DNA of 30,944 nt from the IMG/VR virus record IMGVR_UViG_3300025326_000147, positions 1 to 30,944 of that record; one strand, given 5' to 3'. Position 1 is the stretch's first letter. Each line of letters starts with the position of its first letter. This document shows, piece by piece, positions 12,808 through 20,248 of this stretch. Origin of the DNA: a virus. A program made the position numbers and the translations under genes. The notes beneath the pieces are model-generated. The model had not been told where the DNA came from and did no database searches. It saw only the letters and a list, made by a program, of their open reading frames with translations.

Positions 12808-14229
12808 TCAGACCGGCGCGACGGCCTCCTGCTCTTGCTCCTGGGTCGCACTCTCACTCACGCTCACAGGTTCCGGAGCCGGCCTCTCTGACGCCCGCTG
12901 CTCCGCCTTCTCCCTCGCATACTCCGGGTACTTGGTCAGGATGCCCAGCCCCTCCCACGCCAGGTGCTGGCTCCACTCCTTCCGATTGCCGTTGCCAGCC
13001 ACCGGGGCCAGCGGGGCATGAGGATGCCGCTCGTCGTGGATCTGCCGGGTCAGTGACAACTTCCCCGCGTCGATCTCCTCCAGGAACGGCTTCCAGTAGT
13101 CCCGCATCACGGTCGGCCAGTCGTACCGCAGCGCGAACTCCCGAGCCATCGCCGCCATCCCCCGGACCGTGGACTCCGGTCGCCGGTAGCACTCCTCCAG
13201 GGCGTGGTGGACGCCATCGACGTCCGCTTCCGCGAACCATCCGCCGATGAGCGAGGGCGTCAGTCTCAGCGGCTTGACCTGCCACCCAGAGCCGCAGAGC
13301 TCGGACATAGCCGAGTGGTCGGTGGTGATGATTGGGATTCCGCATGCTTGACTCTCGATCAGGGGCAACCCGAAGCCCTCGCCCTGGCTCGGCGCCAACA
13401 GCACGTCGAAGGTGCCGTACACCTCCCGCATGTGGTCGTCGGGAAGGTCGCCGGTCAGGAGCATGTTGGGGTTCGCGAAGCGGGCGACGTCCTGCAGGCC
13501 GAACATCTTGAGGAACTGCTGGAGATCCGGTCCCTTGAACTCCGACCCGACGTGACTGTGCAGGTAGAGCCGGGCATTCGGATGCCGGGCGTGGAGCTTC
13601 GCGAACGCCTCGAACGCCTCGGGGAAACTCTTGCGCGAGGGATACCCCTTGTTCGCGGCAACCATCCCGACGATGAAGGCATCAGCCGGCCAGTCGGGAT
13701 AGAACCGCTTGCGGATGGCGGTGCGCTGCTCAGGCGAATCGAGAGGCCGAAAGATCGAGCATGGTGTTCCGTGGGGAATATAACGCAGCTTCGCCTTGTA
13801 CTTGCCCCCTTCGTGCTCGGAGATGACCCGCTCGGCGTACCGGGAGTACACCAGGAGCCGGTGAGCGGAGTCGAACTTCTGGGCGATCGGCGGCGGGATC
13901 GGGTCGGCGTGGTCGATCGGGAACCATGGACAGTGGCGGGTGGCGTTGCCGAGGTTGGCATCCATGACCCAGAGGTCGATCAGGGTAATGAGCACGTCCG
14001 GGTGCCACTTCTTGATCCGGTAGAACATGGCGTCGTTGCCGTAGGGGTCGAGCTGCTTCGGCCAGATCGGGATGCCCTCCCAGGTAACGCTCCCACCCTC
14101 TAGCCCGTACCAGGCCAGGCAGGCGATCTCATGTCCCAGGTCACGGATACCGCGCAGGCAATAGGCTGTCTGCCGGCCGTAGCCCGTCGCCGCCCAGGGC
14201 GCATTGCTTGACCATAATATGCGGGCCAT
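12808..14229 (-). CDS. GT4-family glycosyltransferase (GT-B fold)
   Basis: The 473-aa protein has the two-domain GT-B layout. The N-domain is at about residues 1-180, with RILWSSNAPWAATGYG at the start. The C-domain (about 184-400) carries the donor-site E-x7-E motif EGFGLPLIE at 284-292 and the HSAMSELCG loop. These are hallmarks of GT4 retaining transferases using nucleotide-sugar donors. Residues about 430-473 form a disordered Glu/Pro/Ser-rich tail. Its ATG lies in a TGATG overlap with the GT75-like gene, so the two are co-translated. It is cytosolic, with no signal peptide. Donor and acceptor are unknown. It is the last enzyme of the glycan island. Confidence 0.85.
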   Translation of the reverse strand: MARILWSSNAPWAATGYGRQTAYCLRGIRDLGHEIACLAWYGLEGGSVTWEGIPIWPKQLDPYGNDAMFYRIKKWHPDVLITLIDLWVMDANLGNATRHCPWFPIDHADPIPPPIAQKFDSAHRLLVYSRYAERVISEHEGGKYKAKLRYIPHGTPCSIFRPLDSPEQRTAIRKRFYPDWPADAFIVGMVAANKGYPSRKSFPEAFEAFAKLHARHPNARLYLHSHVGSEFKGPDLQQFLKMFGLQDVARFANPNMLLTGDLPDDHMREVYGTFDVLLAPSQGEGFGLPLIESQACGIPIITTDHSAMSELCGSGWQVKPLRLTPSLIGGWFAEADVDGVHHALEECYRRPESTVRGMAAMAREFALRYDWPTVMRDYWKPFLEEIDAGKLSLTRQIHDERHPHAPLAPVAGNGNRKEWSQHLAWEGLGILTKYPEYAREKAEQRASERPAPEPVSVSESATQEQEQEAVAPV

Positions 14230-15182
14230 CAGACGGCCTCCCAGAGACGTGCCCAGGCTCGGGCGTTGGCGTCAACGGGTCCGAGTTGCGGGAAGTTGTA
14301 GCTGATCGTGGACCAGATGCTTACGAAAGTGCTCATCGGATCCTCGGCACGCATCTGCCAGGAGTCCACCACCTGCCAGAGCCGCTCGTTGATCCCATAG
14401 CCGAGCATCTCCTGCCGGAGGTTGGCGACGACGTTGCTCGCCCGCTCGTGGCGCACTAGCGGCAGGCCCGTCGTCACGCCCCAGCCGTAGAGGTCGGCCA
14501 GCCGCTTGAACACGATCCCCGCCCAGATGTCGTCCCACCGCTTGTAGCCGTCGGGGAGGACCGGCATCCAGAAGAACCGAGTGTGCTCCCGGCGCATCGC
14601 GAGGTTCATGGAGCAGACCGGGATGTAGGTACCTAGCGCCACCAGGACTGAGGGGAAGTCGCCCAGCTTCGGCGTCCACTCCGAGTCAGCACAGGAGAGC
14701 TGCTGGAAGGCGTCGAGGTCGGGAGTGCCCGCCCAGAGTCCGTGATTCATCGCGGTGGTGCCGGCACAGCGCACTCCGTAGGGCAGGCCCCTCGTCGCGA
14801 ATGGCGCGGTCTGCTGCCAGCGGGGAGTCCGCGGCTGAGTGAGCGCCTGCCAGTGCTCGAAGAGCAGGTCCATGCCAGCCATCGGCAGCACGTCGTCGTC
14901 AAGGCTCACCACCATGTCGATGCTCTTGTCCTGGCCGGCAGCAAAGAAGCCGAAGTCTCGGCAAGCACCAGTCTGACGCGGGAAACACTCGCGTGCATCT
15001 GGATCCCAAGATAAGTGCTGTGCCCAATTCGGCACGATACCTGCCGTGCAGCCTGGTCCATCCTCAACGACGATCAGCCGCACGTTCTCGCAGTGGAGCT
15101 GCGGCTCCCAGGCAGCACAGAACGCCTTGATCCGCTCGGGTCGGTTCGTCGGCACGACTACTGCCGCTCTCACGTTTGCCAC
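14229..15182 (-). CDS. Reversibly glycosylated polypeptide / UDP-arabinopyranose mutase-like protein (GT75)
   Basis: The 317-aa protein has the RGP family signature in order: VVVPTNRPE at the start, FPRQTGACRDFGFF (67-80), SLDDDVLP with the DDD triad at 95-97, NHGLWAGTPDLDAFQQL (146-162), PVCSMNLA (188-195), RWDDIWAG (215-222) and TGLPLVRHERASN (238-250). Plant RGPs have the equivalents HGLW...PDYDAPTQL, PMCGMNLAF, RYDDMWAG and TGLPYI.HSKASN. Those proteins interconvert UDP-arabinopyranose and -furanose and can self-glycosylate. GTG at 15182 is the likely start. It sits between the radical SAM gene and the GT4 gene. The family is assigned with good confidence; whether it is a mutase or transferase is not known. 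Confidence 0.8.
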   Translation of the reverse strand: MANVRAAVVVPTNRPERIKAFCAAWEPQLHCENVRLIVVEDGPGCTAGIVPNWAQHLSWDPDARECFPRQTGACRDFGFFAAGQDKSIDMVVSLDDDVLPMAGMDLLFEHWQALTQPRTPRWQQTAPFATRGLPYGVRCAGTTAMNHGLWAGTPDLDAFQQLSCADSEWTPKLGDFPSVLVALGTYIPVCSMNLAMRREHTRFFWMPVLPDGYKRWDDIWAGIVFKRLADLYGWGVTTGLPLVRHERASNVVANLRQEMLGYGINERLWQVVDSWQMRAEDPMSTFVSIWSTISYNFPQLGPVDANARAWARLWEAV

Positions 15183-15216
15183 CTCACAGCCATCTCACTC
15201 ACTCTCTCTCGCAGGT

Positions 15217-16614
15217 TCATCCGGCGGCCTCCCTCTCCCAGCCGGCGCCGCCCTGAGCTGCCATCATCCGCTGCACGCTGAACCCGACCTCGCGGTCGTA
15301 TCGCCCGTTCATCAGGTCGCTGTACCAGGCATAGTCAATCCCTGCGACCTTGGCCCTGCCGGGGAAGCGCACGCTGTCGTTGTTCAGCGCCCGGCCCGCC
15401 GCCCGGATCTCCTCGCCCAGTGCGTTGCCCCTGCTCGGCGTGAACCAGGCAAAACTCGGGATGCCCCGCTTGAGCCGCCCCGCCATTCGCAACGTCTCAA
15501 TGGCGTCCTCGCGAGTCTCCCCCGGTATCGCCTGCATGAGATTGGCGAAAACCTTGACCGGAGACCTGCCCTCGGCCACCATCTCGTCACCGAGTCGGTT
15601 CATCAGGTCGATGGCGTAGTCGTTCTGCGCTCGCGTCGTCCCCTTGCCGAGGATCTGGAGCACTCGATCCGACCCGCTCTCGAAGCCGATACTGACTGCC
15701 TGCCAGTTGGCCTCTTTGACGAGCGCAGTCACGAGGTCGGGCCAGCGAGCGATCATGTCAGCCCGTCCCGCCGCCCAGAACGGCCAAGCCGGCGTCTCGC
15801 GTGGGTATCTCTCGAGGAACTCCTCGAGCCAGGGCTTGCCCATGACCCACTCGGCATCGTGGAAGACGACGGAATTGATCGGCCCCCACCGCTCGTTCAC
15901 CATCTTGAGTTCGCCGATCACGTTGCCGACCGACCGCCGCCGGCAGCCGCCATAATGCAGTTTCTCAGTCGGGTAGCAGAACTTGCAGGTAAACGGGCAA
16001 CCCCTTGCTGTCTGCGTCGTCGCGATCTTCGGGCCCGGCGTCCAGCCGCAGTAGCCGTCTAGCGGCCAGGGGTCGCTCTGGTGCGGGTACGGCACCCTCG
16101 GCCAGAGCGTGCGGTCGATCCACGGGATGTCGTCCAGCGGCAGGTACGGCGCTGTGTCACCTTCCATTACCCGGGAGGTCGGGCCGTTCGTCAGTAGCTT
16201 CGGCCAGAGCCTGTCAGCCTGACCCCGGACGATCAGGTCGAACTCCTGGATAGGCTCCATCTCATCGAGCGCGACGGTGGCGTGGAAACCGCCGGTCCAC
16301 ACCTGGATAGCCGGGTTGGCACTCTTCGCAATCCTGGCGGCCTTGACGGCGTTATCGAAGCGCCAGTTCCGCACGTTCATCGCCAGGAGGTCATAGCCCT
16401 TGACGACCATCCGGAACTCGGCCCAGGAGTGGAGGCCGGGCAGGGCTACGCAGTCGAAGTGATGCCCGGCCTGCTCCGCCTGAGTCAGCAGTTGACCAGC
16501 CCCTAAATCGCTCCATCTTTCATGGATGCCCGCACCCTGATACCAGTCGCCGACGTTGCAGGCCCCGAGGTCGAGGAAGAGGCGGCGGCTATTCTGGCTC
16601 AGCACGTCGGACAT
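15217..16614 (-). CDS. Radical SAM enzyme with N-terminal cobalamin-type domain
   Basis: The 465-aa protein has the radical SAM CxxxCxxC motif, CPFTCKFC (C206, C210, C213), that binds a 4Fe-4S cluster. The N-terminal about 150 residues look like a B12-binding-type alpha/beta domain (YDLLAMNVRNW, then VWTGGFHATVALDE at 105-118 and FDLIVRGQAD at 125-134), as in BchE/class B methylase-type enzymes. The core has QAVSIGFESGSDRVLQILGKGTT (around 330-350) and PGETREDAIETLRMAG. The ligand motif DxHxxG is not seen, so cobalamin binding is uncertain. It overlaps the upstream GT2 gene by 16 nt. In a glycan island it could methylate or rearrange a sugar or lipid; the substrate is unknown. Confidence 0.8.
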   Translation of the reverse strand: MSDVLSQNSRRLFLDLGACNVGDWYQGAGIHERWSDLGAGQLLTQAEQAGHHFDCVALPGLHSWAEFRMVVKGYDLLAMNVRNWRFDNAVKAARIAKSANPAIQVWTGGFHATVALDEMEPIQEFDLIVRGQADRLWPKLLTNGPTSRVMEGDTAPYLPLDDIPWIDRTLWPRVPYPHQSDPWPLDGYCGWTPGPKIATTQTARGCPFTCKFCYPTEKLHYGGCRRRSVGNVIGELKMVNERWGPINSVVFHDAEWVMGKPWLEEFLERYPRETPAWPFWAAGRADMIARWPDLVTALVKEANWQAVSIGFESGSDRVLQILGKGTTRAQNDYAIDLMNRLGDEMVAEGRSPVKVFANLMQAIPGETREDAIETLRMAGRLKRGIPSFAWFTPSRGNALGEEIRAAGRALNNDSVRFPGRAKVAGIDYAWYSDLMNGRYDREVGFSVQRMMAAQGGAGWEREAAG

Positions 16615-17357
16615 GCCATCGCCTCCCGGCCTACGGCCCAGCCCTCAGTGCTCTCCACGGGGGTGAACAGATCGCGCTCGGCCTCGCGGTACTCCCTCAG
16701 CCGGGCCTCGTACAGCGGATGGTCAACCATCGCCTTTGCCCTCACCGCCGGGCTCGCGTGGGCTAGGAACTCCATCGGCGAGCGCATTGAGAACCCGTAG
16801 GTCCAGCCGAGGAGCCTCGCCCGCTGAATCCAGAGCACGTCATCCCAGCCGTAGCGCACTCCGGGCAGTTCATCCCACCCACCGAGGGCTTCCGTCAGAG
16901 AAGCGGGGACGTACGTGTACGGTCCGCCCACTCCCCCGTCCTGGTCCCACCGCACGAAGGGCACGCACGGAGCGACGATCTCCATGCCTCGGACCGTCGG
17001 GTCGTAGGCCGGCCCGACGATGGCGTGGTGCTGCTCGGAGAGGGCCTTGAGGGCCGTTAGCCAGCCAGCACAGAGCGGCTTGACCTTGTCGTCGAGCTTC
17101 ACAGTGTCATGGCCGATGCACTCGGCCCAGTGAGCGTTACGGCCGGCGGCAGCACCGACGTTCTCAGGGAGCAGCCACGCTCGGAGCCTGCCCTCGCGCT
17201 CCCACTCCCGGAGGAGAGCCGGCGTCCCATCGTCCGAGCCGTTGTCGGTCACGAAGATCAGCGGCTGCTCAACCCGCGTCGTCTCCCAGACGGCGGTAAG
17301 AACTTGCTCGAGTATCGGGAGCCGATTGAGCGTGACGATCGAGATTGCGTAGCCCAT
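16599..17357 (-). CDS. GT2-family glycosyltransferase (third GT2)
   Basis: ATG at 17357 is in a TGATG overlap with the preceding GT2 gene, giving 252 aa. The GT-A fold pattern is clear: YAISIVTLNRLPILEQVL (3-20), FVTDNGSDDGTPALLREW (35-52), NVGAAAGRN (66-74) and an LDD triad at 88-90 as the DxD metal/donor site. Downstream, DDVLWIQRARLLGW matches the ED-like catalytic region. A longer reading to 17426 is rejected in favour of the coupled start. Its role is presumably to transfer a sugar from a nucleotide donor; the acceptor is unknown. Confidence 0.8.
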   Translation of the reverse strand: MGYAISIVTLNRLPILEQVLTAVWETTRVEQPLIFVTDNGSDDGTPALLREWEREGRLRAWLLPENVGAAAGRNAHWAECIGHDTVKLDDKVKPLCAGWLTALKALSEQHHAIVGPAYDPTVRGMEIVAPCVPFVRWDQDGGVGGPYTYVPASLTEALGGWDELPGVRYGWDDVLWIQRARLLGWTYGFSMRSPMEFLAHASPAVRAKAMVDHPLYEARLREYREAERDLFTPVESTEGWAVGREAMACPTC

Positions 17358-18100
17358 CACGCTGGCCCCCGCTGCAAGGAGAACGGGTAGACGCCCGTCA
17401 CGCTGTACAATCGGCCCGCGAGCCACTTCTCTGAGAAGTGCTGCCAGGACTCGCCGACGTGGTCATTCCGTCCGGCACTCTGGCCTTCGAGGTGCGTGGC
17501 GACAAGACGGGGATCATAGGCCACGACCTGCCCGGACTCTCGCGCTCGCAGGCAGAAGTCCAGATCCTCGTAGGCGTTCTGGTAGCCCTCGTCCATCCCC
17601 TCCAAGTGAGTCCAGGTGGTCCGCCGGATGAAGGCTGAGGCGAAGGTCACCGCCAGCGGGTACAGCCCCAGCATCGCCTGAGGGTGGGTGGCCGGCGCCC
17701 CTCGCCAGAGGTTGTAGGGGTTGCCCTGCTGATCGAGGCCGATACCCGCGTGCTGGATCAGCCCGTTGGGGTAGAGGAGCCGCATCCCGACAACCGCGTC
17801 GTTCTCGAAGTTCAGGACGGGCGCAACAGCAGGGATGATCGACTCAGTGAGCACGACGTCGTCATTCAGTAGCCAGAGCCAGTCGCCGGTCGCCTCTCGC
17901 GCGCCGGCGTTGACGGCCTGGGCGAAGGTTGCTCCTGCCAGGATGACGGATTTGTGCTCGCCTTCGAGGATGCCGACCTTGCCGGTATGGACGATGATCG
18001 TCTCGATAACAGGCTCGCGTGCCAGCCCGACGACCAGCCCTCGCAGCAGGTCGAGGCGGTCCTTCGTCGGGATGATGACTGAAACTCGGGGGAGGCTCAT
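17357..18100 (-). CDS. GT2-family glycosyltransferase (second GT2)
   Basis: The 247-aa protein begins MSLPRVSVIIPTKDRLDLLRG, typical of GT2. The donor DxD-like motif is NDD (79-81) after WLWLLND, and the acceptor-side motif YEDLDFCLR is at 177-185. The middle segment LLYPNGLIQHAGIGLD (109-123) is close to that of the first GT2 at 18567 (LLYPNGTIQHFG), so the two are paralogues. It starts in an ATGA overlap with the 75-aa Cys-rich gene and stops in TGATG with the third GT2. No signal peptide or membrane helix is seen. Confidence 0.85.
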   Translation of the reverse strand: MSLPRVSVIIPTKDRLDLLRGLVVGLAREPVIETIIVHTGKVGILEGEHKSVILAGATFAQAVNAGAREATGDWLWLLNDDVVLTESIIPAVAPVLNFENDAVVGMRLLYPNGLIQHAGIGLDQQGNPYNLWRGAPATHPQAMLGLYPLAVTFASAFIRRTTWTHLEGMDEGYQNAYEDLDFCLRARESGQVVAYDPRLVATHLEGQSAGRNDHVGESWQHFSEKWLAGRLYSVTGVYPFSLQRGPA

Positions 18101-18324
18101 TGGTCGAGCACCTCGCCCGGCCAGACGGAGCCGCCCGAATACTGAGGCTGCCGGATGTGGTGGCGCTCAATGCCGCCGATAATGATGGTCCGGACTGGCT
18201 CGCAGGTACAGAGCTCAGGCGAGACGATGCCCTCGTACAACTCCTCGTAGATGACCCTGTCGCACTTCCGGCAGATGTTCATCTCAGGTTGAAAGTAGAC
18301 GGTGCCGGCGTTCAGGAGGCTCAT
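18097..18324 (-). CDS. Small Cys-rich zinc-binding-type protein
   Basis: The ATG at 18324 overlaps the stop of the preceding Cys-rich gene in ATGA, giving 75 aa; a longer reading to 18471 is rejected. CRKC (18-21) and CTC (39-41) make a possible four-Cys zinc site (C18, C21, C39, C41), followed by an IIIGGIERHHIRQP stretch. Placed between two glycosyltransferases, it could be a partner or scaffold, but it may simply be an unrelated small phage protein. I do not recognise a family. Confidence 0.65.
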   Translation of the reverse strand: MSLLNAGTVYFQPEMNICRKCDRVIYEELYEGIVSPELCTCEPVRTIIIGGIERHHIRQPQYSGGSVWPGEVLDQ

Positions 18325-18566
18325 TCCTTTGCCTCCCACTGGACGCAGCCGAAGTCGCGGCGACAGCGTAGCCGTGGCTTGGAGCAGCCGGCGCCAGCAG
18401 CATGAGCCTTCGTCTCGGGATGTAGCGGGTCCAAGTAGTTGCTCCCTTGAGCCATCTCGCAGCGGCCCCAATCAGTTCCGCCTGGCTGCCAGTCTTCATT
18501 CTGCCGCCACCACTTGCACTCCGAGCAGGGGCCGATGACCTGGTTGCTGGCGAAATGGTCGGCCAT
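18321..18566 (-). CDS. Small Cys-rich phage protein
   Basis: The 81-aa protein has CSECKWW (C14, C17), then C36, C61, C68 and FGCVQWE (C74). This C..C(K/R)(W/Y)W ... GC...FGCVxxE pattern is a widespread small phage protein type of unknown function. The ATG directly abuts the stop of the GT2 gene at 18567. It is expected to bind zinc or carry disulfides. Function is unknown. Confidence 0.65.
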   Translation of the reverse strand: MADHFASNQVIGPCSECKWWRQNEDWQPGGTDWGRCEMAQGSNYLDPLHPETKAHAAGAGCSKPRLRCRRDFGCVQWEAKE

Positions 18567-19331
18567 CTAGAGCCACCTCCAGGTCATCGCCTGGCCGAGC
18601 GGCCACTGAATGCGCCCCGTGTCCACCCACCGCTCCTTGAACTTCTGCCACTGCGCCGCCTTGTTGGCGTTGTCCTGACCCGTCGTCTGGCTCTCCAGGT
18701 GCGTGCCGGCCATCCCCGGATGCACGCCGATCTGCCCGCCGAGCTCGCTGGCTCGGAGGCAGAAGTCGTCGTCCTCGTAGCCGTTGACGAAGGTCTCGTC
18801 CAGCCCCTTGAGCTCGCGCCAGAGGGGCACGGAGATCGCCGCGCAGGCGAAGGTCACACACGGGAACGCCCTCGGCATCATCGCCCGCTCGTCGTCGCCC
18901 TTCTCCCCTCGGAGCACGTGGAACGGGTAGTGGTCCAGCGTGAACCACTTGCCGAAGTGCTGGATGGTCCCGTTCGGGTACAGCAGCTTCGCCCCGCAGA
19001 TGTCGAAATGGTGAGCGTCCATCACGGCGAGGGCGTCCCAGAACCCGGCTTGGAGGAACACGTCGTTATTCAGCAGCAGCAGCCAGTCGATGCCCTCGAT
19101 GAGCACCTGCTCGGCCGCCTTGTTGTTGAGCTGAGCAAACGGGAGCGGCTTCTCCTCGCGGATGACGTCGATTCCGGCGTTCCGGAGCCAGCCTTCGGTT
19201 GCGGAGTCGTTGCCCTGGACCACGAAGGTCAGGGTCGTTCCCTCAGGCGGCTGGCTGTCACGGAACGCCTGGACGCACTGCCTCGCGAGGTCCAGCCGCT
19301 CCCAGGTGCCGACTACGGTCGCGATTCGCAT
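18567..19331 (-). CDS. GT2-family glycosyltransferase (first GT2)
   Basis: The 254-aa protein starts RIATVVGTWERLDLARQCV, with the donor motif NND at 88-90 after WLLLLN, LLYPNGTIQHFGKW (116-129) and the catalytic-side GYEDDDFCLRA (184-194). This is a GT-A GT2 pattern. ATG at 19331 is chosen over GTG at 19346 because the purine-rich GAGAGTGAGAGAG lies just upstream of the ATG. It opens the glycan island and is the closest paralogue of the GT2 at 17357-18100. It has no membrane helix, so it acts in the cytosol, possibly on a virion protein or nucleotide-activated intermediate. Confidence 0.82.
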   Translation of the reverse strand: MRIATVVGTWERLDLARQCVQAFRDSQPPEGTTLTFVVQGNDSATEGWLRNAGIDVIREEKPLPFAQLNNKAAEQVLIEGIDWLLLLNNDVFLQAGFWDALAVMDAHHFDICGAKLLYPNGTIQHFGKWFTLDHYPFHVLRGEKGDDERAMMPRAFPCVTFACAAISVPLWRELKGLDETFVNGYEDDDFCLRASELGGQIGVHPGMAGTHLESQTTGQDNANKAAQWQKFKERWVDTGRIQWPLGQAMTWRWL

Positions 19332-19368
19332 CTCTCTCACTCTCACGCGAATGCGAGCCCGTGCTCGC

Positions 19369-19776
19369 CTATGGAATGCTGTTCACCGTCACGGTAACGG
19401 TGCCGTTAGTTGCGGTTGGTAGCGCGATGACGTAGGCAGTTCCGTTGCTCTGGAACGCGAGTCGTGGGATGTGGTCGGTGCTCTTGTGGTAGATCCGAAG
19501 GTCGCCGTTGGCGGTGATCGTCGGGACCGCCGTCCCATACGGCAGACAGAACGGCGTGCCGGGTAGGGTCGCGACGCCACCTGTTGCCGCGATCGCCCCG
19601 ACCGCCGTGAGTGCTCCGCCGATACGAGTCGCACCCGTGACGTTCGCCGTGCCGCTGATCTGGACAGCGTCCGCAACATCCATACGATTAGCAGCGCCTC
19701 GGGTGATATCGACGTCGGCACCGAGCTTGATCGTTCCGCCCTTGACCCTAAGAATGCCCCTTTCCAGAAAGCTCAT
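19369..19776 (-). CDS. Probable head or tail fibre protein (Gly/Ala/Thr-rich)
   Basis: The 135-aa protein is dominated by short beta repeats (GATRIGGALTAVGAIAATGG, then a TITANGDLRIYHKSTDHIPRL pattern) and ends in a Thr/Val-rich strand. It has the look of phage appendage proteins with collagen- or beta-solenoid-like linkers and a small C-terminal domain. ATG at 19776 has GGGGGAG upstream. It is the first gene after the C2H2 protein and just ahead of the glycosyltransferases, so it could be the glycosylated substrate, but nothing in the sequence proves that. Confidence 0.6.
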   Translation of the reverse strand: MSFLERGILRVKGGTIKLGADVDITRGAANRMDVADAVQISGTANVTGATRIGGALTAVGAIAATGGVATLPGTPFCLPYGTAVPTITANGDLRIYHKSTDHIPRLAFQSNGTAYVIALPTATNGTVTVTVNSIP

Positions 19777-19818
19777 GGTCTGTCTCCCCCACGCCGGTTG
19801 CCCGGCGCAACATCGCCG

Positions 19819-20223
19819 TCAGGCGATGCCAGGTTTGATGTACGGGACTGGGCCGCCCGGCCCTCCCTTCGTGTACTCGACGGGATGCCCGCCGATCGTC
19901 TCCCCTCGCTCCTCCGCCTCGGCCGCGAACCGGGCCTCCTCCTGGCGCCGGCGCATCGCATACTCACGCTCTGGACCGTGCACTACCCTGCGATGACGGT
20001 CGAGATAGCCTAGGTTGCCGAAGACCGCGGGGCAGCCATCCGACCCGCAGGGCTCACCCTCGGAGAGCTTCAGGTCGGTTGGCGCGGCCCAGTAGGACTT
20101 CTCCGCGAAGATCTTGTCGTCGTTGATTGCACCAGTCGGCTGGATGAGCTGTCCCACGTAGACCTTCCGCCCATCCAGCGTCTGATCCTTCTTGCTGATC
20201 CACCAGGTCTCTTTCTTCGCCAC
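19819..20223 (-). CDS. Protein with a classical C2H2 zinc finger
   Basis: The 134-aa protein has a finger with all canonical positions: C59-x4-C64-x3-F68-x5-L74-x2-H77-x4-H82. Upstream is a beta/alpha region (residues 1-56), and downstream a basic helix (YAMRRRQEEARFAAEAEER) and a Gly/Pro tail. GTG at 20223 has GAGGGAGTGAGAG upstream. It lies directly after the major capsid gene, where capsid accessory proteins are usual. C2H2 fingers of this exact spacing are common in eukaryotes and uncommon in phage structural operons. DNA, RNA or protein binding are all possible. Confidence 0.65.
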   Translation of the reverse strand: MAKKETWWISKKDQTLDGRKVYVGQLIQPTGAINDDKIFAEKSYWAAPTDLKLSEGEPCGSDGCPAVFGNLGYLDRHRRVVHGPEREYAMRRRQEEARFAAEAEERGETIGGHPVEYTKGGPGGPVPYIKPGIA

Positions 20224-20248
20224 TCTCTCACTCCCTCAGGCTTGCGGG

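Noticed and set aside
15046-16062. Long plus-strand open frame opposite the radical SAM gene
   Set aside because: It mirrors a convincing minus-strand gene with catalytic motifs, has a Pro/Arg-rich low-complexity composition and no ribosome binding site; long antisense frames are expected at this G+C.
19792-19807. Possible terminator hairpin CGCCGG-TTGC-CCGGCG
   Set aside because: The stem is only 6 bp and no T-run follows on the minus strand; in this G+C such stems occur by chance.
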